Of a DNA stretch of 64,000 bases, positions 34,551 to 48,800 are shown piece after piece. Positions within the stretch are counted from its first letter, which is position 1; each line of letters starts with the position of its first letter. Position numbers and translations under genes: made by a program. This DNA is from Lepidurus packardi (Eukaryota; Arthropoda; Branchiopoda; Notostraca; Triopsidae): contig JAKZAN010000006.1 of NCBI GenBank assembly GCA_023053545.1, forward strand, positions 8,505,851 to 8,569,850, given 5' to 3'. The notes under the pieces are model-generated. The model saw only the letters and a list, made by a program, of their open reading frames with translations, made no database searches and was not told the origin of the DNA.

Positions 34551-37500
34551 TGTATGCATTTTTTTCCTTTTTAATAAGATATCTCAATTTTCGTTGGCAT
34601 GTCTTTTCGTGTTGAACGTAGCTGTATGTGAAGTGCAGTAGAATAGGTTTTTTATAAATTTTTCCAACGAAACACGCTTCTGCCAAACGGAACCGTCCGA
34701 TTTTTTTTACTGACATCATTTGCCTTACGTAAAATAATAAAAAAAAAGTCTATGAAAATTTTGACTTTTGGGTTGATGAAATTTTTTCACAGATAGCACG
34801 TGTTGTCCTCTAAATCTGAATCATTATTATTTACAGCTTTGATTTTACCACATATGCTGCCACCATGCGTCAGAAAAAAGAAATGGAAGATAACGTTCTC
34901 TATTTTTGTATCGCTAGCTATGAGCCGGCCATGTTTCAAATTAGCAAGAAAGGAAGTTACTGCGTGCTCTATCGTCATTAATGAAAACGGGCAATGTGTC
35001 TCCAACAACTTGGTTCCAAGCAATCATGAGACGTGATCCTTTTGAAGGATCGACGTGAGGTGTGCAACGCGTTCTGTGGATTTACTGACAAGCGAAGAAA
35101 CGTATGTAATTGTCAAACGCTGTCAAAAGTGTCACACTTTCGAACTATGAATTTTTCTTTTTTCAGCTAATCGAGTGAAAGAAAGTCCAGGTTTTACCGA
35201 TTCTCATTAACGAAATTTCATTGATGAGAATCGTTAACCTAAGCTAACCTAACCTAATGCATTTCCAATCCAACTACCAATTTTCAACTCAAGTTACACC
35301 CGTTTGTCCTTTTTCCGGAGAACGATGAGCAACATTACACACCTACTGTCAGTTTATCTCCGTCTTGTGAAACCGGAGAACCTGTTGTGAAGTTTGTTTT
35401 GGTATGCTAAAGCGTGTAAAAATTATGGTACTCCCCGGTGTGTTTACGTGACATCAGATGACGCCCCCAGACAAGGCAAACGTCTGGGATCACAGCCCAT
35501 TGATTTATGGAACTCATTTTCCCCATTTGTTTAGAAGTCTGCATCAAAACTGTCACTACCCTAAAATACACTCATCGCTTCTGCATGGGCTGCATGAATA
35601 GTTCGCTGCGGGCATAAAAAAAACTGCCTTATGTGTAACCCTCAACCAAAACTGGCTTTAGCTCAACCAACAAACTACAAAGTAAGTCGAAGTTCGTGAG
35701 CATTCGCTTAGAATCCGTACAGATAATGTTGCCAAGGATGCGAATACTGTACACTTATGGGAACAGCCGTGCTTTTCAAACTGCGTCTAGTTTATTTGCG
35801 TTGACCAAGCGTATTTTTCAGATCGTTTGTGCCCATAGTGCGACGACATCTTCCTGAAGTCACGCGATGGAGCAGCTGACTTGCTAACCTAGCGTAACGA
35901 TGTGTGTTTGGGGCATACACGATACAGTTCACTGCTAAAATAGCATGTTTTAATAGTGAATTTTCGTTATTTTACTTAGTATTTTGTACCATTTATCGTA
36001 CTGTAAATATCAACGACATTGACTCATTACAGATGTACAAGCCTTATAAATCTTCCCTTAAGATGACGGCACAGACAGTTGAACTTGAAGATTGTGATTG
36101 CATGTCACTACTACTAAAGCCATTTTAATTAAACAATTATAAGGACGCAAAACAAATAAGAAATGCCAACAGTAAACAGGGACCTTGCTAGCAATCTTGG
36201 TAGCAATCTTGCTACAAGTGAAAGATTTAAGTACCTATGTACTTCGAAGCACCGAGGTAAGCATGACCAGTCCTAGTACTATTTTGGGCGCCGATACAAA
36301 ATACAGATAACTGGAATTAAAATGTTATGTAACATTAATAACTACACAGTATTACTTTTCAAGTTATCAGGCAAATCGTACACTTAATTGGGGCTCAATT
36401 TTTAGGTACTAAGCAAGAACAACTCAAGCGGAATTAATGTTAGAATAACGGTCTGGTCTGACCTCAGCCGGTTTATGGTATTATTTATTTTTCCCTGACC
36501 TTTCCTGCAAATCGTCTGACGTTTGACAGATCAGGTTTATTATTCGTTCATGCCTAAGAGAAATTATTGATCTTGAATCACATGAATGTGTCGTTTTTAA
36601 CATACCTAAATAGGTTTAACTTGATGATTTCCCCGTCACACAAGGCCTGGAATGCCCAAACCTGCGCGTGTTAATGCGTTTATGCATCACACATAGCGGA
36701 GTAGCGGCAAGCATGAGAGCACGCTTCTGGTAAGCCAGTTTTACCTTACAACAGTTATCCCGGTTTATTCAACTAGCAATTTGAATTACGAGCGTTCTAG
36801 CTTTAGCATGGGTGTGCCAGCATAGTAACGGACAGAGTCTCAGTCGGAACTTTCTGATGTAGAATTTTGATTTATAACCCGGTCAAGCGTTTTCTGCATG
36901 ATACCGTCTATTGTTTTTTAGTAGGTTCTTTAAATCCGTGATCTAAGGTACCCGGTCTGAAAATCACTTTGTCGTTACTCTCGACATTTAGTTAATCGAG
37001 CGAAAACTGCAGAAACCACTTAGTAGATCTGTAGTTGATAATAAACGTAATTAACTTCTAATGATGCTGCCAAAGCAGGTGCTTCTTGATTCGTGTAATG
37101 TGTGTCAAAAGGTTAAGGACTGCAGCTAAATATCCAGGTCGTTTGCGAGAGAAAGTGTGAGCCACGCAATTTGCAAAAAGGTCAAGGCGTCTTTTGTATT
37201 GGTAATAAATCTCAGCAGCAAATTCTCACTATAACCGTGCTGCTGATGGTTGACTGTTGCTTTTCTCAGAGAATAAAGGAATTTACCTTGCAGTATTCTC
37301 CCACGCGTTGAAAACCTATCTTCTAATTCATGATCACTCGTCATTTTCTCAGACCGTAAAAAGAAAGGAAAATGAAAGTTTTTTTTCGATCAAGAATGGG
37401 GGAAAGAAGATACGGCCCATGTTTGCCGTTACATTAAACACGCTTGTTCTGTTGTTACAACCAATAGTGTGCTCGAGCTTGCAAGTTTTTTTCTTTTCTT

Positions 37501-39872
37501 TTACGATTTGTGCGTGAATCGCTGCAAGGGGCAGAAGGCGCTCACGTTTCGTTTTCTCCCGCCAAACGTGATTTATAAGATCAGCTTCACGAACCTTTTT
37601 TTTCGAAGCCTAGATTGCAAGTGCACGCACATATTTAAGGGCGCAACTGTTTCTGGTCAGGGTTACGAACCTCACCTTTCTGTTTCCACTTACAGGTCAG
37701 GAGACCCTTTCTTTTTTAGAGGTGAAACTAGTCGTGAAAGGATTAAATTATATCATCGTTACGCATTCAGAAAATTATTTTGAAGATATATATAGCGCTT
37801 ACGCATCCCAACCCTTGGCCTAATTTAATACTTACCCTTGTTGGCGTAAAACTATTTCAAGCTTCATGTACGAAAGCCTCTCACCAGTCTGGGTTGTTTT
37901 GAGCCAAAGTAAAATATATGTATATTGTATGTCGTTAGCTTGAATAAACGCCTTCTTTTAGGTTTCGGTGGGCAGGTGAAGCTAGGCAATGCTCTAATTG
38001 TCGTTTGTGCTTTTTAAACGTGATCTGGCTTAGCATACAACAATCCGCCCTAAAGTTGAAAACTTAATCTACAAGCAAGTTTTCTTTTTCGGTTGGTTAG
38101 ATATGCAAATGTTTATAAACACACGCGGAGAAAAACCTTTAGCTTTTTATTACTGTGTTCGGAATTACAAGCCGGTTTAAGCGCGCAGGATATGCGTTTT
38201 CTCCAGTTTATTTTGTGTAAGTTTTTTGGTGGGTAATTTCTGTACGTCAGCATTTCCAATCCTTGCGCATGAAGTTTGGAAGTAGGTCAGTAGTGAATGG
38301 AGCCAGCTGCACAAGAGCACATATGCACTGGAGCATCTTGGAGCATCTTGTCGTTGACAGTTCATCCTCATCCCCAAGCTTTTTTTTCACTTTAATGTAT
38401 TTGCTTGCGGCTACGGGCATAGTTATACTCCACCAGGAGTTTTCGGTAACCGTGTGTATCTTGGTGGGCTTAAAATTTGCAAAGGCTGTTAAAGCAGGGA
38501 TTAACCATTATTGCGCGATTCCGTAATGAGGAAACCATGTCGTAAAGGAATGTCAAGGTCTTCCTGTTGCAGTTTTATTTTTTTGGATATTCTTTTGTTG
38601 CTAATTAGACAATAGAATGGAGTAGGTCTGCGTTACTTGCTTTTCGAGGATCTAATGGTAAAACCGAACTTTTGCGCGAATTGGGATTGTGTTGATCAAT
38701 TGTTATTCGAAAAGTTGGACACAACTCAAATGAATACGAAATTGTTTTAAGGTAAAGCAAATTGAGTGGGTCCCAAGGACTTCCGTAAAGTACCTTTTCC
38801 CTGAGTGGACGCTAATTGTGCGAATCATTGCTAGTGTGGTTTCCTTGTGAATTGGTGACCAAGGAAAACTAGCCCAGTTGGCGCTTGAAGAATATACGTC
38901 TGAGGGATATCCTTGAACGTCCGCAAAGCTTGCTCCTATTTGAGGGTTTGTATACGAACACGGAAGGATTGTAAAGGCTATTGGCAATTCCCATATTACG
39001 ACGACTCCACCCTGACTTTTACGAGCATCAGCTAGGACATCCTGATTTTGGCGAGAAATTTTCCACTCATCATGTCAGTGGGGAGCATTTCAAGGTTGAT
39101 AAACCGAGACTGGAGCGTTGCCATGAGAAAGAGAGAGGTGAATGCTAGCGACTTGCGGAGTTTCCGCCCCACCGAACCAGTTAAATATAAGTAAGACTTG
39201 AATAACCACTACTTACTATTCAGTATATCAAGCCGTGTTGATATTCAAATTCATTGTTGCCTATTATTAAAGTTTGTCTTCTGCTATAGGAGACTGACCA
39301 TAAAATCGTCCAACTTTTAGCTCGTTCGTTGAACAACCCCTGAGTGTCAGGATCTTTGATTTTGTGTTAGAAACTGAAGCGGAACTGAAGAAAAAGATTC
39401 AGACCTGTGTGATTGAGAATTGTTCATAATGAACCATTCGTAATAATCTAATTACTTTGGCGTGACGCTTTCTACAGTTTTTGTCAAATAAATTAAATAC
39501 AGCAAGTAACACGTATAATGAGTTAGTCTGAAGCTAGATTTACATCACACTCAGAATCTGAAACGCGGGCTAGGTCTTAGCGCCTACAGCATTTTGGTGT
39601 TGCGAGAACTTCCAACACGCGTATAGGGCTCTCACCTTGCTTACCTTGTATACTTACCTGTGGGAGTGAGAGCTGCAGCTCACTTGCTTCAAGAAGCTCG
39701 GCGTGAGAGCAAGTCCTGTTTTACCCAAGCTAGTGCAGGTTATGTTCTAGTAACTGACTAGGTGCGAAATCGAACTCGCTTGGCTTTGAAAGTTGTCAAG
39801 ATTTTAAGAAATTTGCGATTTTCAAGTGCGTACAAGTTGACCAGCTCGGGCATTTATCTCCGAAAACCCGTC
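34551..39872. other. 5.3-kb stretch without a recognisable gene
   Basis: It starts with the NKAIN 3' region (AATAAA at 34736-34741). A 50-bp hairpin and CCTAA-type repeats follow at 35190-35260. No splice-flanked exon, tRNA or domain was found on either strand. It leads into the CDA5-like gene and may hold its promoter and enhancers. Confidence 0.45.
35190..35260. repeat. Short hairpin joined to CCTAA (TTAGG-type) repeats
   Basis: GGTTTTACCGATTCTCATTA and ATGAGAATCGTTAACC form an imperfect hairpin spanning 35190-35239. It runs directly into AACCTAAGCTAACCTAACC, degenerate copies of the arthropod telomere unit on the minus strand. Confidence 0.6.
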
Positions 39873-42800
39873 ATGGAATTTATGTGGCGAAGTTGGTGGC
39901 TATGTTTGCTGACTGGTAAGTGAGCCGTTCTTTCTAATTAATCTTCATAAGAAGAAATCGCCTTCCCTTTTCTGTTCGTAAACATCTCGTTCAATTTGTT
40001 GGTGGCAATGTTAGAAATCGTTTTTGCGAGTCAGAAAAAGCATGAACCCTGTAAACTGGGCGGCCTTGCCATCCTTTTATCTCTTAAAACAAGCTCTCAG
40101 TCCTAGCAACCTTGGAATATACATCAGTGGAAAGATCGTGTAGGTTTAAAACGATCCAGAATTACGTGAAACAGGAAATCTCGGCTAGGCGGATTTTGCT
40201 GTCCCGGGGGAGGGAGGAATGTTGAGGAAAAATAAGATCAATGGGGTTAGTTGGCCATCTTTTCCACCTCGAGCCAACTATACTTGGTTATCGTGCCAAG
40301 AAGAGTTGTTGGACCAGAAATTTTATACTGCTTATAAACCGCCGTGTTAATGAACATGTAAGAAGATTTTCCCTTGCCTGGAGCAGTGGACGGTTTAATC
40401 ATTGGCGGAAGTGATAATAATAATAAGCAAGCTCCCGTAGGGGGTTTAAAGTACCTTGGAAGGGTTCAAACCGGAGTTTGGAATGATAGGTCACATCCCG
40501 TGCAAATTTTTGGAATACCTGAGATTCTTTGGCTAAAGGCCTGTGATTCACTTACCTGTGTTTAGGCATTTATTTTATCTATTTACTCACTGAATGTTCA
40601 ATGCGCTTCTCCAGAAAGTGCCGTTAGGCTCAGATTACTGAGTCTTTTCCCCCTTCACTCTTGTCCTCGATTTCCAGCCATTGTTTCGTTTGAAAAATCC
40701 TCTGTATTAGTTAGCCAACCGACTGCGTAATTCTGCGTGTGCAGTGATTTTCGACAAAAGTTCACTGGATGTAGGCGGGGTGTAGTTTTTTGGGGCCATA
40801 CTAAGAGCGGAAATGTGCAGTCGTTAAAAACAGGGTCAATTTCCTATGAAGTTGTATGTTAGGACTAAGCTTCAAAAGAAAATTAAAATGGGGGACGCAA
40901 AGTGATCTTTTAAGGGAGCACGTTTGTGGAGAAAGTTGATAGTAGGAGCAGGTAACACGCAGCTTGCATCGTGCTTGCATACATCGATAAGCTTGGATTT
41001 TCGCCTCATATTTTCGACCAATACGTTTTCCCTGCCCCGTTGGTATATTGTATACAGCCCACCATGGAATTCTGCTGTCCCTAAAAACGTAAGAAAAAAC
41101 CAAGAGCGTTAAAAGGTATGAATGATATCCTGTTTAGCGGCGAAAAAACGCAAACTTTCAAAGTTTTCTAATGAAACTTCGTCCCTAGTAACAATGTCAC
41201 GTCTTGTAAACTTTCGCTGCTGAGGTAAAAAACAACAACAATTGATAACCAATAATTGCGACAAGGTTTGGCAGTCTGGGGGCAAGTTTCAAGGGAGGGA
41301 GAAACCTGTTGTCCTAGCTACTGACAACGTCAAGCGAAATTTTGCATCGCATAACAATACAACCGTTTTTCCGCATAAGACCATATTTGGAAGGTTTGAA
41401 AGGGAGCAGGAAGTGAATTTATTGCACTAGTTTTTTTTTCAATTTCATAGATAACCTAAAAAGAACTTTCTGTTGAGTATCTATGGTATCACTGTACTAC
41501 CCTGTATTAGTTTGATCACAAGAGGTAGGAGAAAACGCATTTTTACCTTTTTTTAGGTAAGTAAAAGCAGAATCGGTAAGTTGGTCAAAACCGGATTGTT
41601 CACTTCTCAATGGTTGCCCGTATAGCCAACATTGGTAGTTCCAAACTTGGGGATAAATATGGCAGGAAGTCTTGATGAGTAGGATTACTTTCTATTTACC
41701 CTGTTTGGCTTTATTTTTTTTTAAAAGTTGGCCACAAATGGTTTAGCTACAAGAGACAAAAATTAATTCTTGTTGGTTTAAAGTTTGTCAGACGCATATT
41801 CACTTAGAAAGCTTTGTATTTCTTTTTTTATACAGCTAAAAATTTCTGTTGGTTCGTTGGTTTTGCGAATTCCAGCCCGTAATCCTGGAAGGTCAAGGGT
41901 GAAAATAAGCAAACATTGCGAGAAGTAAATCCAGCTTTAATGATGTACTCTACCATTTCCTATTATGTTTACAACCCACACGTAATAATGATTGTTGGTA
42001 AGCTTTGGTGGACAGGAGTGAAGGGATTTACTGTTGGGGTATCACGATTCGGTATGACCCTGAAATCGTTAACCCCGAATATAACCTTCAACTCTTTTGT
42101 GGCAGAATATTGACCTATGTGACCGTAGACTCCAACCAGGCCAAGGCCTTGTTTATGTCCGGTGTCCTACACAAGGTCGTAAACGTGTTAAGCCGGATTC
42201 CCGTGATTGATCACTGACGAACTCCCATAGCTGTTTGGTGTCCGGTGACCCCAGCGCAGAGCAAGGCTATTAGTTGTTTATTATGCGATTCTCGCGAAGG
42301 GGGTTGAACCCGTGAAATCCCTCGTCTCTCGCATTTCCTTCCTGTTAAAGTGTAAGCCTTGGCACGAGAGAAGTTTATCAGATTACAAAGCTGGATTCGT
42401 GGAGGTATTTAGGGTCGTTTGGATAAGCTAAATTCGCTTTGCTTGAGAAATATTGTTCGTTAACTAATAGGTTTGGCTGCTTTTTAAGAATAATGCTTTG
42501 CAGGATTGGGTTAAGTGAACCGTCGCCTTTTGAGTCACGTGAACCGATTGCCTTTAACCGTTAGTTCAAGAGTAGATCTATTGTTGGAAGTTACAGAAGA
42601 GTAACGAGAAAGTTGTAGCGGAAAAAAGCAGAACAGTCACGGAATTGCAAAATCTGGTAGCTGCTTACAATGGATCAGATCAGTTTCGTGGTTTGAGTAA
42701 AATTTAAGCTATTTATATAAAAAAAAAATTGCGTTTCGTAAGAATATCATAAGAGGACCTTGGAGATAACTTTCGCTTTTCGGTTTCCTGGATTTCTCTG

Positions 42801-45800
42801 GAAACCGAAATTCGTGTCGGTAAAGATAAAAATTATTTAGTGATTTCCTTACAGCTTTCCCACCAGCCACTTCTAGAGTTAATTGAGCTATGGTTTTGTC
42901 ATTAGCCTTGAATCTTCTTTGTGTACTTTTCACAGCGAAAGTTTAGCCTCGGAAGGGAATGACTCGCAGTTGCAGACTCTACCCGAAAAAGCCCTCTCCG
43001 TATGTAGATTAGAAAGACTGTAGTAATCTAATCACTGTTAACTTGGTTAGATCACCGTGTGGTAGCCTATGTAGTATATGTAATTTTGGGCATAGCACAA
43101 GAGGCAGAAGAACTATCTTTAACATAAAACAATATGAAAGGGAAAGTGCATTTGAGTGGCAAAGGTGTGCTAATCAAGGCAAGGGACAGACTGGTCACGA
43201 TTGCCCTACATTATATTTGCCCCACATTGACTAGGACGCATTCCAAAAGGCGCGTAGTTATCTATTTTCAATCTCTTTGGCCCGAACACTGCCTCCCAGA
43301 TATGTATAGGAGAAACTTTTCCCCAATTGGACCAAAATTGGGAAAAGTGGAAATAAAAAGCAAATTGTCGCCCTCTCTAAATTGGCTACATATTGTGTTT
43401 TTGTGTTTTTTTTGGTTTAAAACAATTGAAAGAACAAATTCGTGAGAGAAAGAAAAGCGAACTTGCGCTAAACTTTCGACATCGACAGCCGACAGGGATG
43501 CTTGACCGTTGTCAGGAATGGAACCAACATCATCCAGGATGTCCTTTTATCCAGACATCCTTTTGAGGAACCTTTTGTCATGTCCTAGGTTACGAAACAA
43601 GGCCTTGGGAGGGACATAGCTCAGGCTGGGTTTTCTGCTCTGGATTCATTTATTGAATTTTGGCACTGGCACTGAAGTCAAAGTGGACGGCCCTGGCCCC
43701 AGGCAAAGACTTCCTAAATATCTATACCCTTGAGAGAACAGGCGTATACGGTCCAGAGAAATGAACGTAAAGGTGATGTACTGCTAACCGCACCTGAGCC
43801 GGAGGGCAAGGCGGTTACCCGAGAAAGATATACGCTCCTGAGTAATACTAAGAAAAAGAATACAATTCAGCGAGGTCATCTACGACACTACTGACCTTTA
43901 ATGAATTGTTATCTCTTTTTTATGTGTAAAGAAAAATTTTTTGACATTTATCGAGGTCTTTGTTCGTGTAACCATCTAAACTACACGTACGCGCGGGTTT
44001 GAGCTGTGATAGCTGTTTCTTAATGATGATAACGTTGCTAGTTGACGAAACTTTCTCTCGTTCCCTAAGTCCTAATTATTTTTTTTTATAATTCTCAATC
44101 TCTCTGGTGGTAGCCAAATTTTGGTAGTTATTCAAGCAAACACTTTACTCCCCCCGCAAACCTTGTTTTGGGTTGGGGAATTGCATCGGTGACTAATTAT
44201 TACGTCTTTTTGTTTTGGGGCTCTTTGTCTAATAGGGTTGGTAAGCGGACAGCAACGATCACGTGCTATCAGCTCGAGTGGTTCGTCAGGTAGTTCAACG
44301 CCCTTGGATTTTGAATGTCCGGAAGAATTTGGCTATTATCCTCATCCTACGGATTGCACGCAGTATTACGTATGCGTCTTCGGCGGAGCATTACTAGAAA
44401 GCTGCACCGGAGGCTTAGTTTACAGGTAAAGATGGCTACAAACTTTTGGCTATTGTTTCCTTTCCAGTATCTTTTTTTTTCGTTATTATTTATGACCCCG
44501 TTATTGTATTTGACCATGCTTCCATCACAGAAACAGTATATTCTGCTTGACAAGGTGTTAACGGGTAGTAGAGATGAAATACTTTTGCTTTAGCCCACTT
44601 TCTCTCTTGTATATACAAGTGGAAATCGGAGGAAACTTGTAGAAACTTGAGATATGACATCAAATGTAATTTCTTAAAAGCGTGAATATTTGAGATTGCT
44701 AAAGTTAATTTTTTGGCTTTCTTTAAATGAATGCTTCTAGCCACGAGTTGCAAACTTGCGATTGGCCACGGAATGTGCAATGTGTACCTGGTCAGGTGCA
44801 AATTTCCGCCAAGTCTAGAACGCAGTCATCCACATCACGTCCAAAGGTGGATTTACGGACTCGCAAACCTGGAACTGGACCTGTACTTCCAAGCACGCCG
44901 ATTACCAGTGAAGAACGTTTCACATCAAGCGTTTCGCATCCTTTTGTTAGCAACGGGTAAATTAGAGTTTTCACTCGTGTGACGTAGATATCAATTCACG
45001 CCTATTTCTCCGCAGAAATGCCTTATCCGGACACAACACTCAGCGCCCTAGTGCTTCCCGGCCCGTAACGGTAAATATATAATATTTGAAGCTTAATCGT
45101 TAAGTTTTTTGGGATGTTTTTTATTGTGTGTGTTTTTGGTTATTAATTTATAGTTTTCGGATGATAACTTGGAATTGCAGAATAATTTCGACCCCAATAG
45201 AGAAGGCCGGTTGATCCAACACCCTCCATCTAACGAACAACAACCTGAAGGACGCAAAGTGGGTAACTTCAACAATAGGCAACAAACGGTATAATTTCAT
45301 TTCTTTTAATGGGCTCTTTGCGTGTTCTAGATGTACATTTCCATTTCTTAATTATGCATTTGAGAAGCAATTTTCAAAATATTGTATTACGATTTTAGTT
45401 TATATTCGTAATCACTTAAAATCAACACACTTATTTAATCTTGTAGTCATGTTTGCGTCCTACTAATTTTCTTTTCCTAAAAGATTCCCCGCGAACCTGA
45501 ACGCCCTACATTCGTGAGCAGGTAAAACCTTTTTTTTGCGGTTCATCAACAAAACAGCAGACTTTATGGGCAGTTGATTAATCAACAATGAGGTTTTTTG
45601 TACGCACAGTCATTTTGACGACATTGACATGGACTATAATCAACAAATTCTGGGAGGTTTCAATCCTCATTCCCTTGACCGTAGTGACGTCATTCCATAT
45701 GGCGACTTTGCGCGTCGACATGGCAACGCGAGGTATGACTTTGAAACGCATGAGTTTCTTCTGACATGTTACAAAAGTCACTCGACTTAATTTGTGACTC

Positions 45801-48800
45801 TTCTTACTTCTTTTTTAATCAACTCCAAAACCACAAATCAAACAGATGGTCTGAAAGACCTGTCCAAGAATTCGAATTCATTCCCACTCGACCGAGGGCG
45901 ACACCTTCCATGCAATTCAAACGAAACACGCCTCAGTTGCCTTTGGATCAATTCGGGCCTGTTCCAATACGAAACGTGCACCAACATGACTCACAATTGT
46001 CAGGCTCGCAATCCTTAGGTTCGTTCCATCAATCTCTGCAACAACAAGATTTCCAGCGATCTAACGTGCAAGACACCCTTTCCCCAGCTTTCCCGGTACC
46101 GCGCCCTTTCTCAGCGCCAGTACCTTTACCAGTTAATTCGAACCGAAGACCAGTCTTAAATACTCATTTTGACATCAGACAGTTTGGTCCCGCTAACTTC
46201 CCTCCTCGCCATTTTAACTCGAACTCTGAGCAGCAGCATTGGCGGACATCTAGCGCAGATCAAAATGACCCCTTCCGACCATCCCATACCCAAAACAGGT
46301 CGCCGAATTTGAAACCTTTTGACAATTTCAGGCAACCCATACCCCGTCCAGTACCTGATCGAGATGAAGGCCCCAGTTTCACCAGCAGCAGTAGCACAAC
46401 TCAAGCACGGCCAATTTCTAGACCGTTTCCTCCGCAGTTCTTTGATCATCTTCCTCCTTCAGCTCAATTTCCAAACGAGCAACACACCGAGACGTTTGTT
46501 GAGGGTCAGTCTGAGCTCGAAGCGCCAGAAACCACGCCTTTAATCAGTACCGCACTTGTTCGACCGTCTGGGATCACGTCCAGTGGAACAAGAAAACCAG
46601 CAAGTCTAGATGACTTGACGACTTTTGCTACCGAGTCACCGACGACACTGACAAGACAAACGGCGACGGAGGAAATCCACAGTCTTCGTGACAGGTTAGC
46701 TTTTGCCTGACGTCATCACTTTTGAATTAACCGTTACGTCCAACCGGGACTAAACACCTAATGACTGGCTTTAAGTAAAACAAAAAAAAAATAAATGAAA
46801 AAGGGTAAGGAAAGGCGTTGTGTTGGGCGGTTAATACTGTGACCAACAAAACAACTGACACACTTTAACTCACTTATTATTAACCGTGCAACGTATGCCT
46901 GATAACCAGTAATGCTTATAGCGCTTAGTTTTTATGTTCTAAAGTTGTATCTGAAGCTATCAAAAGTGCACGGAAACAGCATGTAAATTGTGTGAATAAC
47001 CGTCTGGAGAACAGTCTGAAACCTTGTCGTTCGCGAATAATTAAAGGTTTTCGCGGTTTTATATGGCTAATTCTCTTGCTTCGTGTATAGACCCGAGCCT
47101 CAGTCGTTTGAAGAATCAGCACCATCTCGACACAATGGGAACCAGTTCCTGGTTGAAACTCAGTTTGCGACGGATCCGCGTGATGAAGGTTTTAATACCT
47201 GGGGCAGTCAGTTCCAGACCACTACCAGGGACCAACAACAGACCCAGCAGCAGCAGCAACAGAAACAGCAACAAAGCCAGCCTGCACATCGTCCCCGTCC
47301 TATTCCCAATCAATTCTTCGACAGCCAAAGCGCCACACAGAATCGTCCTGCATCAGAAAACCAAGCTCGACCTGTGTTTCAATTTGAAGAAGTCGTTTCA
47401 AAGCCTCAACAGCAACCTGTACGCATCTCACGCCCAACTACTGAAGCTCCTGTGCAAGAATTCGATCACAGTCTAGAAGAATTCTCAAGGCCGCAATCTC
47501 CCGCTCCAGCTGCTCCGCTAGAAGACACAATTTACCCCGAGGAAGGGCCTGAATTAACGGATTGTAAGTCTAAATTCTTATCCCAAAAAGAAGAAATAAA
47601 AGTAACATCCTTTTTGCACACTCTAGTGGATTACGATATTGCCTCTGTACCGGAAAACGAGAACGAAAATTGGCAAAATTCACAGTCTGGAGAAGTTTTA
47701 TCGGAAGAATTTATTAAGCCAAGGTACCAGATAAAATTTGCTCCCATTTTTTAGCTTTTTTAAAAGAATTATTTTTAATCTGTATATACATTTATTTTTT
47801 ATTAGAACGACAACTAGTACTACTACACCAACGCCATCTACTCGTCGCTCTACTACTACAACTACCATAAGCACTACCACTACTACAACAACAACGACAA
47901 CTACGCCCCGTCCTGCTACTCGCCAATCTAGCCGTGTTGCACAATCTGACGAGAAATCCCGAGGAAGTACCCGTCACCAGTCTTCCAAGCCTGTCCAGCC
48001 TGATGACGATGACGACTCACCAACTCCGTTAAACTCCAACAAGTAAAAATCCGTTCTATTTTTTTTTATCAATAGCCTATTTGTGACATTAAAAAAATAA
48101 AATATATTTCGGAGTATTTTTGACCCAGACTTAATTTTTCTTTTTGGCAACTAGAAGAGTACTCGGTCGCCCGACTTTAAAACCAGCTTCAGACTTGGTG
48201 TCATCCAAAGCGGAACCTTTTGATGTAACCAGATTCCCGCCTTCTAGACCAGCAGCGCGCTTTGCTCAACCTCGTGTTGATGAATCAGCTGCCAAATGCA
48301 ATGCAGATATCTGTCAGTTGCCAGACTGCTCTTGCGGGGGCAAAGAAATTCCAAGTAAGCAAAAAGAGCATACACAATCCGAAAAGGTTACAAAGGAAAC
48401 TAACATTACTATCCTTTTTACCTCTGACTGGAATCTTGTTGACAGACTTAAGAGTTCTTTCTGATTACTAATAATGGGCGTGTTTCACATTTACAAACAA
48501 GGTGGACTAAAGGCGCATCAGGTGCCGCAACTTGTATTGCTCACCTTCGACGATGCTGTCAACGACCTTAACAAGGAATTATACAGCGATCTGTTCGAAA
48601 CGGGCCGGCTGAATCCTAATGGATGCCCCATTGCAGCCACGTTTTACGTTTCCCACGAATGGACTGATTACGGGCAGGTTCAAAGCTTGTATGCTGATGG
48701 CCATGAGATTGCCTCACATACTGTCTCGTAAGTTTTGGTAGATATGAATAAGCAAACGACCATGCAAGGACCCAAACCAAGCTGTTTTGAAATGTACTAC

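Noticed and set aside
42290..42330. tRNA-like T-arm
   Set aside because: GGGGTTGAACCC resembles a T-loop, but no acceptor stem, D arm or anticodon arm can be formed around it.
46156..46449. 97-codon minus-strand ORF
   Set aside because: It is antisense to the proline-rich linker exon of the CDA5-like gene, where such shadows are expected.
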